Positions 55,807-64,000 of a stretch of 64,000 nt of DNA are shown in pieces; the stretch's first letter is position 1, and each line of letters starts with the position of its first letter. The notes under the pieces were generated by a model that made no database searches, had not been told where the DNA came from, and saw nothing but the letters and a program-made list of their open reading frames with translations. The stretch spans positions 9,088,501 through 9,152,500 of the forward strand of contig NC_134031.1 in assembly GCF_964204645.1 (NCBI RefSeq), in the 5' to 3' direction. This DNA is from Tubulanus polymorphus. Its lineage: Eukaryota > Nemertea > Palaeonemertea > Tubulaniformes > Tubulanidae. The position numbers and the translations under genes are program-made.

Positions 55807-57329
55807 CAGGGAAAACCCATTACTATTTATATCGACAATCGCCTTTTTGACAGCGAGTTCGGTGAATGAAACAGAAACAATTACACAGAAACCCATCATG
55901 GAAAGTTTCTTTCTGGTTGTATATGGTCACCAGGGGCGTTGAATATTGAAATTGTTAGATTGTTGAGCATTTGGAACCACTTCCCAAGTGGGCATGGTGT
56001 CCCTGGACCCCTAGTTTGAAAGAGTGCTACCTAGGGATCAATTCACAACGTGGATATGATGACCCACATGTGCTACTACGCGCAAAGTACTAATGTGCCA
56101 GGTTTTGGGGGAAATAACAGTGACAGTTTAAGCGCATATTCGGTTATTATTAGTTCCGAAAAAAGTCGACTAGATAAGAAAACCGAATTTGGCCCAAAGC
56201 TCAAATTTGGCCAAATTTGGCCTATAGGGTAAACTATGCAGGAGGGAAGGCCTTATAGTGTTACTATTAGTAGAGGAGTGACAAGTCAGTCTGACAAGTC
56301 AAGCGATCAGATGGGGACTACAATTCACATATGAAATTGACGTCCAATAACCATTATAAAAACATAATCACGAACGGTACCATCACTCCCCATTACTGAC
56401 TGTCACTGGTCTCTGGCTAGCAATCATTCTTTATCGGTGCCCTGCAGTGGGTAGGTATTTTCAACTCACTTTGTTCTTCTATGACATTACCATCGCCGCT
56501 GCGTCACGATTTCACCAAGAATCTTAGTGTCTGATGTACCACAGTTGGTTACACTAGGATCGTTAGAGCGACAGAGATCACTGGTGAAGACAACCACTGC
56601 TAGTGCTGGGTGAGCGTCACGATGTGATGTACATGTACAAGGGACCTCCAATTGGTAATGTATGTGATGTATAAACTGACTTTAGACCGTTTAATACCGA
56701 CGATAACAAGGTATCACCGACGCTGACATTTTCTGACGCTAACTAGTATGACCCGGACCAATTCAATTCAATTAAGAAAACACGTACCGGTACAATGAAT
56801 AAATAAAACGCTGTTGATTTTTTGAAGTATTGATATCCACGAACAAAACTATACTATTATACAATGTTTAAAAGGAACTGCTTTTAATAACAGTATGAAT
56901 AAACTTACTTCACAAACAAGGAAGTACATTTTTAAACGGTAAAATTTTTTGAACGGTCGAACCCCAGTTATTCACGGTAACCTGTGATTTGGATATTCTC
57001 GGAGCATTCCTTCTTTATTTATTTATGAAATAACGTCACAAACTTTCAGATTCGCGCCAGTATGCGCGCCATGATTAATGGTTGCTATTTCCACCGGTGT
57101 AATCTTTAAGTAACTTCAAGTTTAAAATAGGAAGCACAGTACATCGTAGAAACTACGCGCAGAAAGAGACTGTTATATTATTATCAGAGTTTAACATTTC
57201 GTTTCAAAGTTGTTAGTAGTAAAATCTAATAGAAGATGATTTTTATGTTACGAAACTCATTGGAAAATATGTTAAAATAATAATCAGCAGGAATAGGGTT
57301 TCTGCCGAGGCAGCAGAAACCCTAATCAC

Positions 57330-57680
57330 CAGCCTATAATGTTATGAAAGTAAATGTTGACCAGAAAGAACGTATGTCTTGTCCAGGCCGAGGGGCTGTG
57401 ATTTGTTGGACCTGCAATGAACCGGGTCACAAATCATCAAGTCGCGAGTAATGGCATAAACACTGTTCTCGCATGAAAACGTAGGTGACAAAAATTCCTT
57501 TTATTTCAAGGTTAACGATGAAAACGCGAAAGTCAAGAGAAACGATAAATTGCTCGTGGATTGTGGTGCCACTACGCATGTAGTGAACGACAAATCAAAA
57601 TTTATAAGTTTTGATCAGGGTTTTAATCCCGTGAATCATTATATAGAAATGGCGGACGGAACACGACCCAGCAATGGCTA
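57330..57680 (+). pseudogene. Copia-type gag-pol, nucleocapsid and protease part
   Basis: Continuation of 52873-53450 beyond copy 1. ICWTCNEPGHKSSSR is a CCHC knuckle whose last Cys is replaced by Arg. After a shift, KLLVDCGATTHVVND has the D-x-GA core of the copia protease and continues to HYIEMADGTR. It ends near 57680 without integrase or RT, so the element is truncated. Confidence 0.8.
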
Positions 57681-57727
57681 ATACAATGGCTACAATGGCT
57701 GTTGAATGAAAGAGTTTAGTTCTCATC

Positions 57728-57879
57728 AGTAATTGTATATATAGGGGTTCAGACCAAAGGTCAAAAGGTCGAGCTCATAAAAAATGAAAAATAAATTCTC
57801 ACACGCTCAAATTTATTTTTCACTTTTCACTCACTCAACCGTTCAACCTTTGATCTGAACCCCTATATATACAATTACT
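57728..57879. repeat. 152-bp near-palindrome (candidate Polinton terminus or MITE)
   Basis: Outer 34-base arms start AGTAATTGTATATATAGGGG and differ at about one position. An inner GAAAAATAAATT/AATTTATTTTTC pair extends the fold. It lies about 100 bases before the AT-rich Polinton-like genes. Polinton inverted repeats usually begin AG, so it may be their end; this is an inference. Confidence 0.7.
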
Positions 57880-57975
57880 CTAATAATTCCATATACATTA
57901 AATAACATATATAAATGAAAATTATATGAATAATATATAAATGAAATCAATTTTAATAAAAAATTTGTTATTAAA

Positions 57976-58325
57976 ATGGAGACTAAACAAGTACACAGTG
58001 AGAACAACAAATCATTCTTAGATAGAATTAAAGATGCTACAAATGTCAAATCTGTAGATTATAAATTCAAAAAGTTAACAGAATTAACATTACATAAGAA
58101 ATATTTAATTACAAATATTGAATCAATTACTAATAGATATGGTAATAAATTAGTTATTCACTTAGAATACGAAGGATAAAAAGGAAATAAATATAAATTC
58201 AGAACATATTTACCAGATAGATTTCATAGATGATCTAGTGAAGATCTAGAAGAAGTGTGTTCTGGTGATTTATATTTCATATATAAAGGTAAGAATGAAA
58301 AAGGACGCCATGATATAGAGTTCGA
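57976..58325 (+). pseudogene. Polinton-like small protein (broken)
   Basis: ATG 57976 gives 67 codons with LTLHKKYLITNIESITNRYG and LVIHLEYEG, then a stop. The same frame continues with KFRTYLPDRF and LYFIYKGKNEKGRHDIEF. Proteins with a K-Y-x-I-x(2)-I-x(3)-T-(R/K)-YG and LP-x-R-F pattern accompany protein-primed DNA polymerase genes in invertebrate virus-like transposons, as I recall. Composition is much more AT-rich than neighbouring repeats. Confidence 0.5.
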
Positions 58326-58377
58326 ATAATATATAATAATGATATATTAGAAACTAAATTAGCAGAATTAAAGAATG

Positions 58378-58470
58378 AAAAAGAAATATATAAATGTGAT
58401 ACATGTAATCAATCATTCAGTAACAAAAGATATTATGAAAAACATTTAAAATCTAAAAATCATATTAGAA
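58378..58470 (+). pseudogene. Polinton-like polymerase region: C2H2 finger fragment
   Basis: YKCDTCNQSFSNKRYYEKHL and a following KNH give a C2H2 finger. The frame is cut by the start of hairpin-ended copy 2 at 58472. C2H2 fingers near the N-terminus are common in DNA polymerases of this transposon type. Confidence 0.55.
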
Positions 58471-60182
58471 ATATAGCTGCCAAGCAGCGATGACAGGTTT
58501 TCTGCAAAGCCATTCAGAATGATGGGAATTGTAGTAAATTGAAATACCGATACATAGAATAAAATGCATTGACAGATTCGAACCTAATATGCTACCACTG
58601 TGTTAACGTCAAATATGATTCAGCTTTGAAACCGAACATACGCGGACGTACAATCAACAAATATTAATTTATTTGACCAGGCATTTATTTTGGCATTCAA
58701 ACATCAGGATACTGTATTATCACCATGCTTAAAAATGGAGCTGTCCTATTAAGAATTCATCTTAAGCACCTGCTGAGTCGATTGATTGAGTGAATTTACA
58801 GATAAGAACGTATTATGATTTAGAATAGATTTATGAAGTTAATGTTTTTATTGAAATATTTGAATAAATACATATATTGTAGTGTAGATTCAATCAATAA
58901 ATTATGATCTGGTCTGGGTTTCCGGCTGATGTTGATTTTGGCTTTTATGGATTACAAATTCTATAGTGATAAACAATTGATACCTGCAACATGTGTGTAA
59001 ATCAAACCTATTCCACTAGTTGCGTGTGTTTCCTAATAAACGGGAGAGTCACTCTTGATCTGAGTTATTAGAAAAATAATGTTCATTTAGTTATAGAAAT
59101 TCATTGCCTTTTTGGAAATTCTGTAATAATATTTGTTCTGTCATAATTTTTATTACTGTATGAACCAATGATATGCTTTGTAAATATGATGTAATAAAAT
59201 AAATTTGAATTTGAATTAAATTTGAACGTGAGAATCAAGCATAACTTGTGTTTTTTCAACTTGTCTTACTTGTCTTTTGTTAACAGTTCCAGAGTTTCAA
59301 TTACAATCAAATTCAAATTGGCTAAAAAGTACATAGGACTAAATGAAATGAACCGTTAGTTACTGCAAACCTATTCCAGTGTTATGTCGATCATGTTGAA
59401 TCACTTTCCTTGAGTTGAAAGAATCAGATCTTCTATGGTGCAACATCGGTCGAAGAGAGATATCTTCATTGGTGTTGACTGTCCTTGACCATCTAATTTC
59501 ATGCATTTGACATTGGAATCAGCATCATACCCATTTAAACTGCAAAATATTCATGCAACATGAAAACCTACAGTACATGTATACAGTAATCAAACTTTCA
59601 CCGATGTTGGATATTTGAATGAACGTTAGCCTTATTTCAGTATTCTTAAGCAGGAAATAATAAGCCCAATAAAAAGGCCCTATTCCCATTGGAACAATTG
59701 TATAATGCGTACAGCTGTATCGTACACTTATCAGTCAAGAATGGAGAAATCGGTATACCAAACCTACGAACAACAAAATGTACAGGCCTACAATGATTTC
59801 TGGTATACAAGCCGTGACCACATGAACGTTTTGGTTTGACTATTAATGTCAGCAGGTCAGAGAAAGCTTGCCCAAATTTAATCACATGGCTCAAATCAAT
59901 TAGCTTTTCTAGGTGTGAATACTTGACTGTATTGTTTTAACAATAGGCCTATCGAGTGAATTAGTACATAGACTGAATTAGACTTTAGGCTAGTCCTGAC
60001 CAAATCCTATCCATGTTATAATGGCACCAGTTAGGCCCTATAGTAACATCACTGGAGGGCCGACGAGAGGGGAAAAGTTGTGTTTGTAGTACATAGGCAT
60101 GGTAGGCTTGTCGTACTCACTTAATACTTAAAACACTGTTGTTACCTGTACGGTGACTTGCCGTATGTGAGTACGTTGGCGC

Positions 60183-60257
60183 TCAGACTTGCAATATTGG
60201 GATTCGAAACCAAACAAAAATAAATCCAGTAGTGGTCCAGTGATTTACCCCCTGTGC
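60183..60257 (-). other. tRNA-like (Pol III) module in copy 2
   Basis: On the - strand: TGGCACAGGGGG matches the A-box consensus (TRGCNNAGYNGG) well. GGTTTCGAATCCC, a B-box with one extra T, follows about 50 bases on. Same end CGAATCCCAATATT as the module in copy 1. Probably a promoter relic of a SINE. Confidence 0.5.
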
Positions 60258-60367
60258 CACAGAACGTAACTGCAGGTTGGTGAAAATTTGATTTACAAAT
60301 AGCCTAGCCTCACCTAACCCAAACTCTATTCTTTCACGCACGCGCGTTTGCAGATTATAGGGTTTTA

Positions 60368-60785
60368 GGGAACTCGCGAACGGTTAACCTGTGGATATCA
60401 CCGTACAGTCACGTACGGGTAACAACTTCGTACTTAAAATGATATCGGCTACTAGGAACTCACGTACAGCGTTAGTAGGGAACTCACGTACGGTTAACCT
60501 GTGAAGATCACCGTACCGTCACGTACGGGTAACAACTTCATACTTAAAATGGTATTGGCTACTAGGAAATCACGTACGGCGTTAGTAGGGAACTCGCGTA
60601 CGGTTAACCTGTGGAGATCACCGTACAGTCACGTACGGGTAACAAGCTCGTACTTAAAATGGTATTGGCTACTAGGAACTCACGTACGGCGTTAGTAGGG
60701 AACTCACGTATGGTTAACCTGTGGAGATCACCGTACAGTCACGTATGGGTAACAACTACGTACTTAAAATGGTATTGGCTACTAT
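60368..60785 (+). repeat. 110-bp tandem array, 3.8 units
   Basis: Units begin GGGAACTC(A/G)CG at 60368, 60478, 60588 and 60698, exactly 110 bases apart, with only a few differences. Each unit has several ACGTACGG-type words in both orientations and GGTTAACCTGTG. Confidence 0.95.
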
Positions 60786-61384
60786 ATAATAGGCCTTTAG
60801 ACAAATAAATACCGGCAGGTAGGCTTTCTTAGCTTCCACACTTCACAACCGAACCAACTGACCAACCAGTATATTTAGTCCCAGTACGCACCAACCGGCA
60901 CAGGCCTAACACTGTTTGTCAACTGTGTGTACTGTAGTAGGCTATCGATAATCACCTGATACGTTTCTGTCGTTATTGACACTTTTGGTTACATGAACTG
61001 ATCAGCAATATACTTAAATGAAATAACCGGAATAACAAGAAATCAAAAATATTAAACAGGTAACAAACAAATGCCCGTAAACCTGTCAGACACGCGAACG
61101 CCGGACTCGTGAACTCTTGGACTCGGACCCGCTGAGCAATAAATTCATAAAATTGACTTTGAAATTGATTGTGGAGAAGAGAGGGAATTATTCGATAGCT
61201 CTTCCTCGAAAAGAAGAGAGAAATGTCGGAAAGAAAACACAACATGGCTACTAATTGAACGGAGCCAATTTCCGATGTTTACGGCTTGACAGTGCTCGAA
61301 AGGGAAAAAAAAAATAATAATCACGCGAATTTCAATAGGGTTTTCTGTGAAGAAACAGAAAACCCTAAATATTAATAATGATAT

Positions 61385-61594
61385 GTAAGGTGAAGATTAT
61401 TTTGATAAAGATATTAATAAGAAACAAAGCATAATTAAAAGAATGAATACTAAATTAAACAATAAAAGACCATACATGGAAGATGTTAGAAATTATATTA
61501 ATTCATTAGATGATACTGAAGCATTTAAAAGTGATGTTGGACCAGCTGCTATTGAATTTAAATTTTATAAATGCAAAACATTAGAAGAAAAAAA
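61385..61594 (+). pseudogene. Polinton-like polymerase fragment between copies 2 and 3
   Basis: AT-rich open stretch with KRPYMEDVRNYINSL and AAIEFKFYKCKT, cut by copy 3 at 61595. The reading continues in the same style at 62098. Confidence 0.5.
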
Positions 61595-62097
61595 TATAGC
61601 TGCAAAGCAGCGATAACGGGTTTTCTGGATGCATGTGATCGAAAGGAAAAATTAATTACCAGGTATTCGATGGAAAAAATAAAATGAGATGATTTGGATA
61701 TTATCGGAGCAATCCTCTTTTTGGTTGAATGGTCTAACCCCAGTATAGTCCCCCGTGATTTGGAAATTCTCGGAGCCCTCCTTTATTTACTTACTAAATG
61801 ACGTCACAAACGGTTATTTCGCCGGTGTTTGTTGTCTAACAATTCAATTCAATTCTTTATTTACAGTAACCTAATAAGTAATTTTAAGTTTCAAATAGGA
61901 TGGAAAGTACATTAAGACAATCTGTTGGTTCAGAGAGACCGTTATTACAGTATCAATTTATACATTTCGTTTCGAAGCTGTCAGTTGCCGAATCTGAATG
62001 AAGATGAATTTTATTTGACGAAATCGGCGGAAAATATATAATAATAATAATCAACAGAATTTCAAGAGGGTTTTCGACGAAAGTCAGAAAACCCTAA
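61595..62097 (+). mobile_element. Hairpin-ended element (Helentron-like), copy 3, 503 bp
   Basis: Short derivative: TATAGCTGCAAAGCAGCGA with CGGGTTTTCTGG inside the left end, and AGGGTTTTC...GTCAGAAAACCCT (62067-62095) at the right end. The right 400 bases align with copy 1. Contains a CAATTCAATTCAATTC stretch at 61850. No visible target duplication. Confidence 0.8.
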
Positions 62098-62966
62098 AAA
62101 AAACATTTAGAAAATACGAAAAATATTATAAAAATAATAACAGACGTAGAATATCCTAAAATTGGTATATCTGATAAAGTTAAATATATACAATCTGGAG
62201 ATAAACCAATATATAATATAAATTCTCATTCACACCATATTATTTCGAAACAAAATATAGATGATAAATTAGATAAATGCTATAATGAAGTGAAAAATGA
62301 AAAAGAAGAGAAATATTTTGAAGGATCGGGTTTAATATTTGATGAAATATTATTTATGACGTTACATGTGTACAATAAAAAATTAAAATAAATTAACTAA
62401 ATCAAAACCAATTGATGAAAATAATTTATCGTATTATAAAGAACCAGATATTGAAGCGTCGAGTGATATTAAACTACCATTTAAAACTAATGCTGTTATA
62501 AATGTACAAAATTTTGATGGTAAATGTTTTCTATGGACAATAATTAGTTGCTTACATCCAACAGAAGATATTACACATAGTTTTAGATTAACAAATTATA
62601 TACCATTTTGAAAATAATTTTAAGATAGATAATTATCCTGTTAAAATCAAAAGTATTCCAAAAATAGAAGAGATAATAATCTAAAAATAAATTATTTAAT
62701 TAAATCAAATTACCAAAAACAAAAGGTAATAATATCAAACATTATACATTAGAACCTTTGTATTTATCAAAAGATTATGATTCAAATGATGTTATAGATA
62801 TGTTATATGGATAAAACAAATTGATTTATTTTTTAAATCAGAAAATGATTATACTTTTGGATTATATATTATTTTGTTATTTACTATGGATTTTGGATTA
62901 TATATAAAATCTGATTATCCAGAACTAATTAAAAGTGAATATCATTATTATAGAAATGAAAATGCT
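62098..62966 (+). pseudogene. Polinton-like DNA polymerase, N-terminal region (broken)
   Basis: Successive frames carry VEYPKIGISDKVKYIQSGDK, FEGSGLIFDEILFM, SDIKLPFKTNAVINVQNFDG and KCFLWTIISCLHP, then HYTLEPLYLSKDYD. These blocks are typical of the N-terminal part of protein-primed B-family polymerases from invertebrate Polinton/adintovirus-like elements, by my recollection. Several stops (62389, 62612, 62812) and small indels break it. Cut at 62967 by element E copy 2. Confidence 0.65.
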
Positions 62967-63831
62967 ATTTTCATGGGCTTTCATGCTTACAAGCCCATAT
63001 TGCTATCACACGGATTGATAACTTGCTTGGGGAGTCTATAACTTTTGTTAGTAACCTTCTTGGGCTCTGAGGGCTCTGATATTTACACAAAATTTCACAA
63101 TAAAACATTTGCTTTCACGTTTTTAAAAAATTCTTCTAATTTTCTTTTACTTTCATAGGGTGCTTGCGTTTGTGGCCATTTGAAAAATCTCTGTATGAAC
63201 ATTTATATTTTTCAATTTTAATAACTAATAAAACTTAAAACCACTATCTGTAAAATAAATTCTGAATTGAATTGGAGACTGGTTCCCTGTCTTATCAAAG
63301 AACCAGGGGGCGGTAGTCTATGGTGGCAATAAACTTTATCCGATGATCGTAGTGGATTGTCATTTGAAGGAAATGCAACTTATTCTTGCTTAATGTCTTT
63401 ATTATTTTAAAAAGAAAAATCGTGGCTCCTATCTATTTTTGTGTTCGCTTCTCTTCACCTGAAGTCAATCAAGTTAGTCACGTTTTTTCTTTCAGCTGTA
63501 AATTTTTCTATGCATAATCATTTCAACACAATCCGATAAGTTATTTAGCAATTATCAACATGATGATAGATTCCGATAAGACACTACAATATTCAAATAA
63601 CAACTATCCAAAAGCTTGCACTAACTTGGTCCACGTCAATAAAACCATTCCGATTCCCAGTCAACATGTGTAACATTTCATGTAACGATGTAAGACAACA
63701 CCGATCTCTTAGCTCTTTATTAAGTAATCGGTTCAAAGTTCGATTAATTCTACTACAGAAATAAAAAACCACCAAGCAAGCTTTCAGTACGACCATGTCA
63801 GCAAGCCCATTTTTAGAATGTCTTTCTTGTT
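62967..63831 (+). mobile_element. Element E, copy 2
   Basis: Colinear with 11322-12376 from TATTTTCATGGG to TTTCTTGTT, but lacking the 210-base internal segment, so the two can be aligned without gaps on either side. Both end hairpins are kept. It interrupts the polymerase reading frame, which resumes right after 63831. Confidence 0.85.
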
Positions 63832-63844
63832 GTGACCTTATTAA

Positions 63845-64000
63845 TTGAATATGAAATAAAATTTAATGAATTATTAGATGAAAATAAAGAAATTATAATG
63901 ACAGAACAAGATAAAGAAGAATTTGATTTTGCAGATAAATGTTATTACTGTAATGAAGTATTCTATTCATCTGATAAAAAAGTAAGAGATCATGATCATT
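63845..64000 (+). pseudogene. Polinton-like DNA polymerase B, conserved block (runs off the window)
   Basis: Open frame with IEYEIKFNELLDENKEIIM, then DKCYYCNEVFY and KKVRDHDH at the window end. A CxxC followed by KVRDH(C/D)H is the hallmark preceding the palm of DNA_pol_B_2 proteins encoded by Polintons/Mavericks and linear plasmids. The catalytic YxDTDS-type motif would lie to the right of the window. Confidence 0.75.

Larger units (their letters stand above)
53452..57325 (+). mobile_element. Hairpin-ended element (Helentron-like), copy 1
   Basis: Starts TATAGCTGCAAGCAGCGA and ends with the hairpin AGGGTTTCTGC...GCAGAAACCCT (57295-57323). Its last 400 bases are colinear with those of copy 3 (GTGATTTGGATATTCTCGGA, AACATTTCGTTTC, GAAGATGA). 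Contains a hairpin-start repeat at 53554, a 155-bp tandem array, a TCTG microsatellite and a tRNA-like module. No Rep/helicase frame, so it is non-autonomous. It splits a Copia-type gag, which gives its borders independently. Confidence 0.8.
58472..61368 (+). mobile_element. Hairpin-ended element (Helentron-like), copy 2
   Basis: Starts TATAGCTGCCAAGCAGCGA with CAGGTTTTCTG a few bases on, and ends with AGGGTTTTCTG...CAGAAAACCCT (61337-61366). Interior: a tRNA-like module, a 110-bp tandem array, and a TTTGAATTTGAATT LINE-tail-like stretch near 59205. No protein-coding gene recognised. Inserted in the Polinton-like remnant. Confidence 0.75.

Noticed and set aside
60368-60785. Possible CRISPR array (regular 110-bp repeats)
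   Set aside because: Units are contiguous tandem repeats without spacers, in an animal genome.

Overview
The window is animal nuclear DNA. It shows GT-AG introns with phase-consistent exons, an env-bearing Gypsy-class LTR retrotransposon, CR1/L2/Jockey-type LINEs, a Copia-type element, a protein-primed DNA polymerase of Polinton/Maverick type, several TIR elements and a fold-back element. This mix, with frequent 'taggcct'-type words, suggests a marine invertebrate (deuterostome or lophotrochozoan). The species cannot be fixed from sequence alone.

Backbone: positions 246 to 52011 hold the 3' part of one host gene on the + strand. Nine exons (246-449, 2275-2432, 3198-3353, 3824-3975, 9679-9778, 10056-10187, 37706-37932, 51450-51588, 51671-52011) join in matching phase and end at a TAA. 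They encode about 535 residues of a Pro/Thr/Ser-rich protein with an acidic C-terminus that I cannot name with confidence. Nearly everything between these exons is transposon.

Intron cargo: a decayed LINE (4419-9402) has an ORF1 that seems to combine a DnaJ-like J-domain, a PHD-like finger and an SGNH esterase. The 27.5 kb intron holds a repeat element E1 (11322-12376), a degraded Gypsy-class copy G1 on the - strand (14823-22161), a nearly complete copy G2 on the + strand (25514-35604, LTRs about 99% identical, 4-bp TSD) and a possible DIRS/Ngaro-like gag fragment. The 13.5 kb intron holds a TIR element with a 37-bp palindrome, a fold-back element, a local segmental duplication with 'GCCATCTTGAA' tandem units, and a - strand LINE (45470-49250) split by the 3' end of a second LINE.

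G1 and G2 encode gag, pol (protease, RT, RNase H, integrase, chromodomain-like tail) and an envelope of the baculovirus-F/errantivirus type with a furin-like site and fusion-peptide-like segment. Gag and pol are in one frame, separated by a single UGA. Both LTRs carry an internally duplicated exon-like module. Env starts just behind a splice-acceptor-like tract. Both copies are broken.

Downstream of the host gene (52.0-64.0 kb), three copies of one mobile family with hairpins at both ends (53452-57325, 58472-61368, 61595-62097; Helentron-like architecture) interrupt older elements. One splits a Copia-type gag. Two, plus a second copy of element E (62967-63831), split an AT-rich Polinton-like remnant that ends at the window edge within its DNA polymerase B gene.
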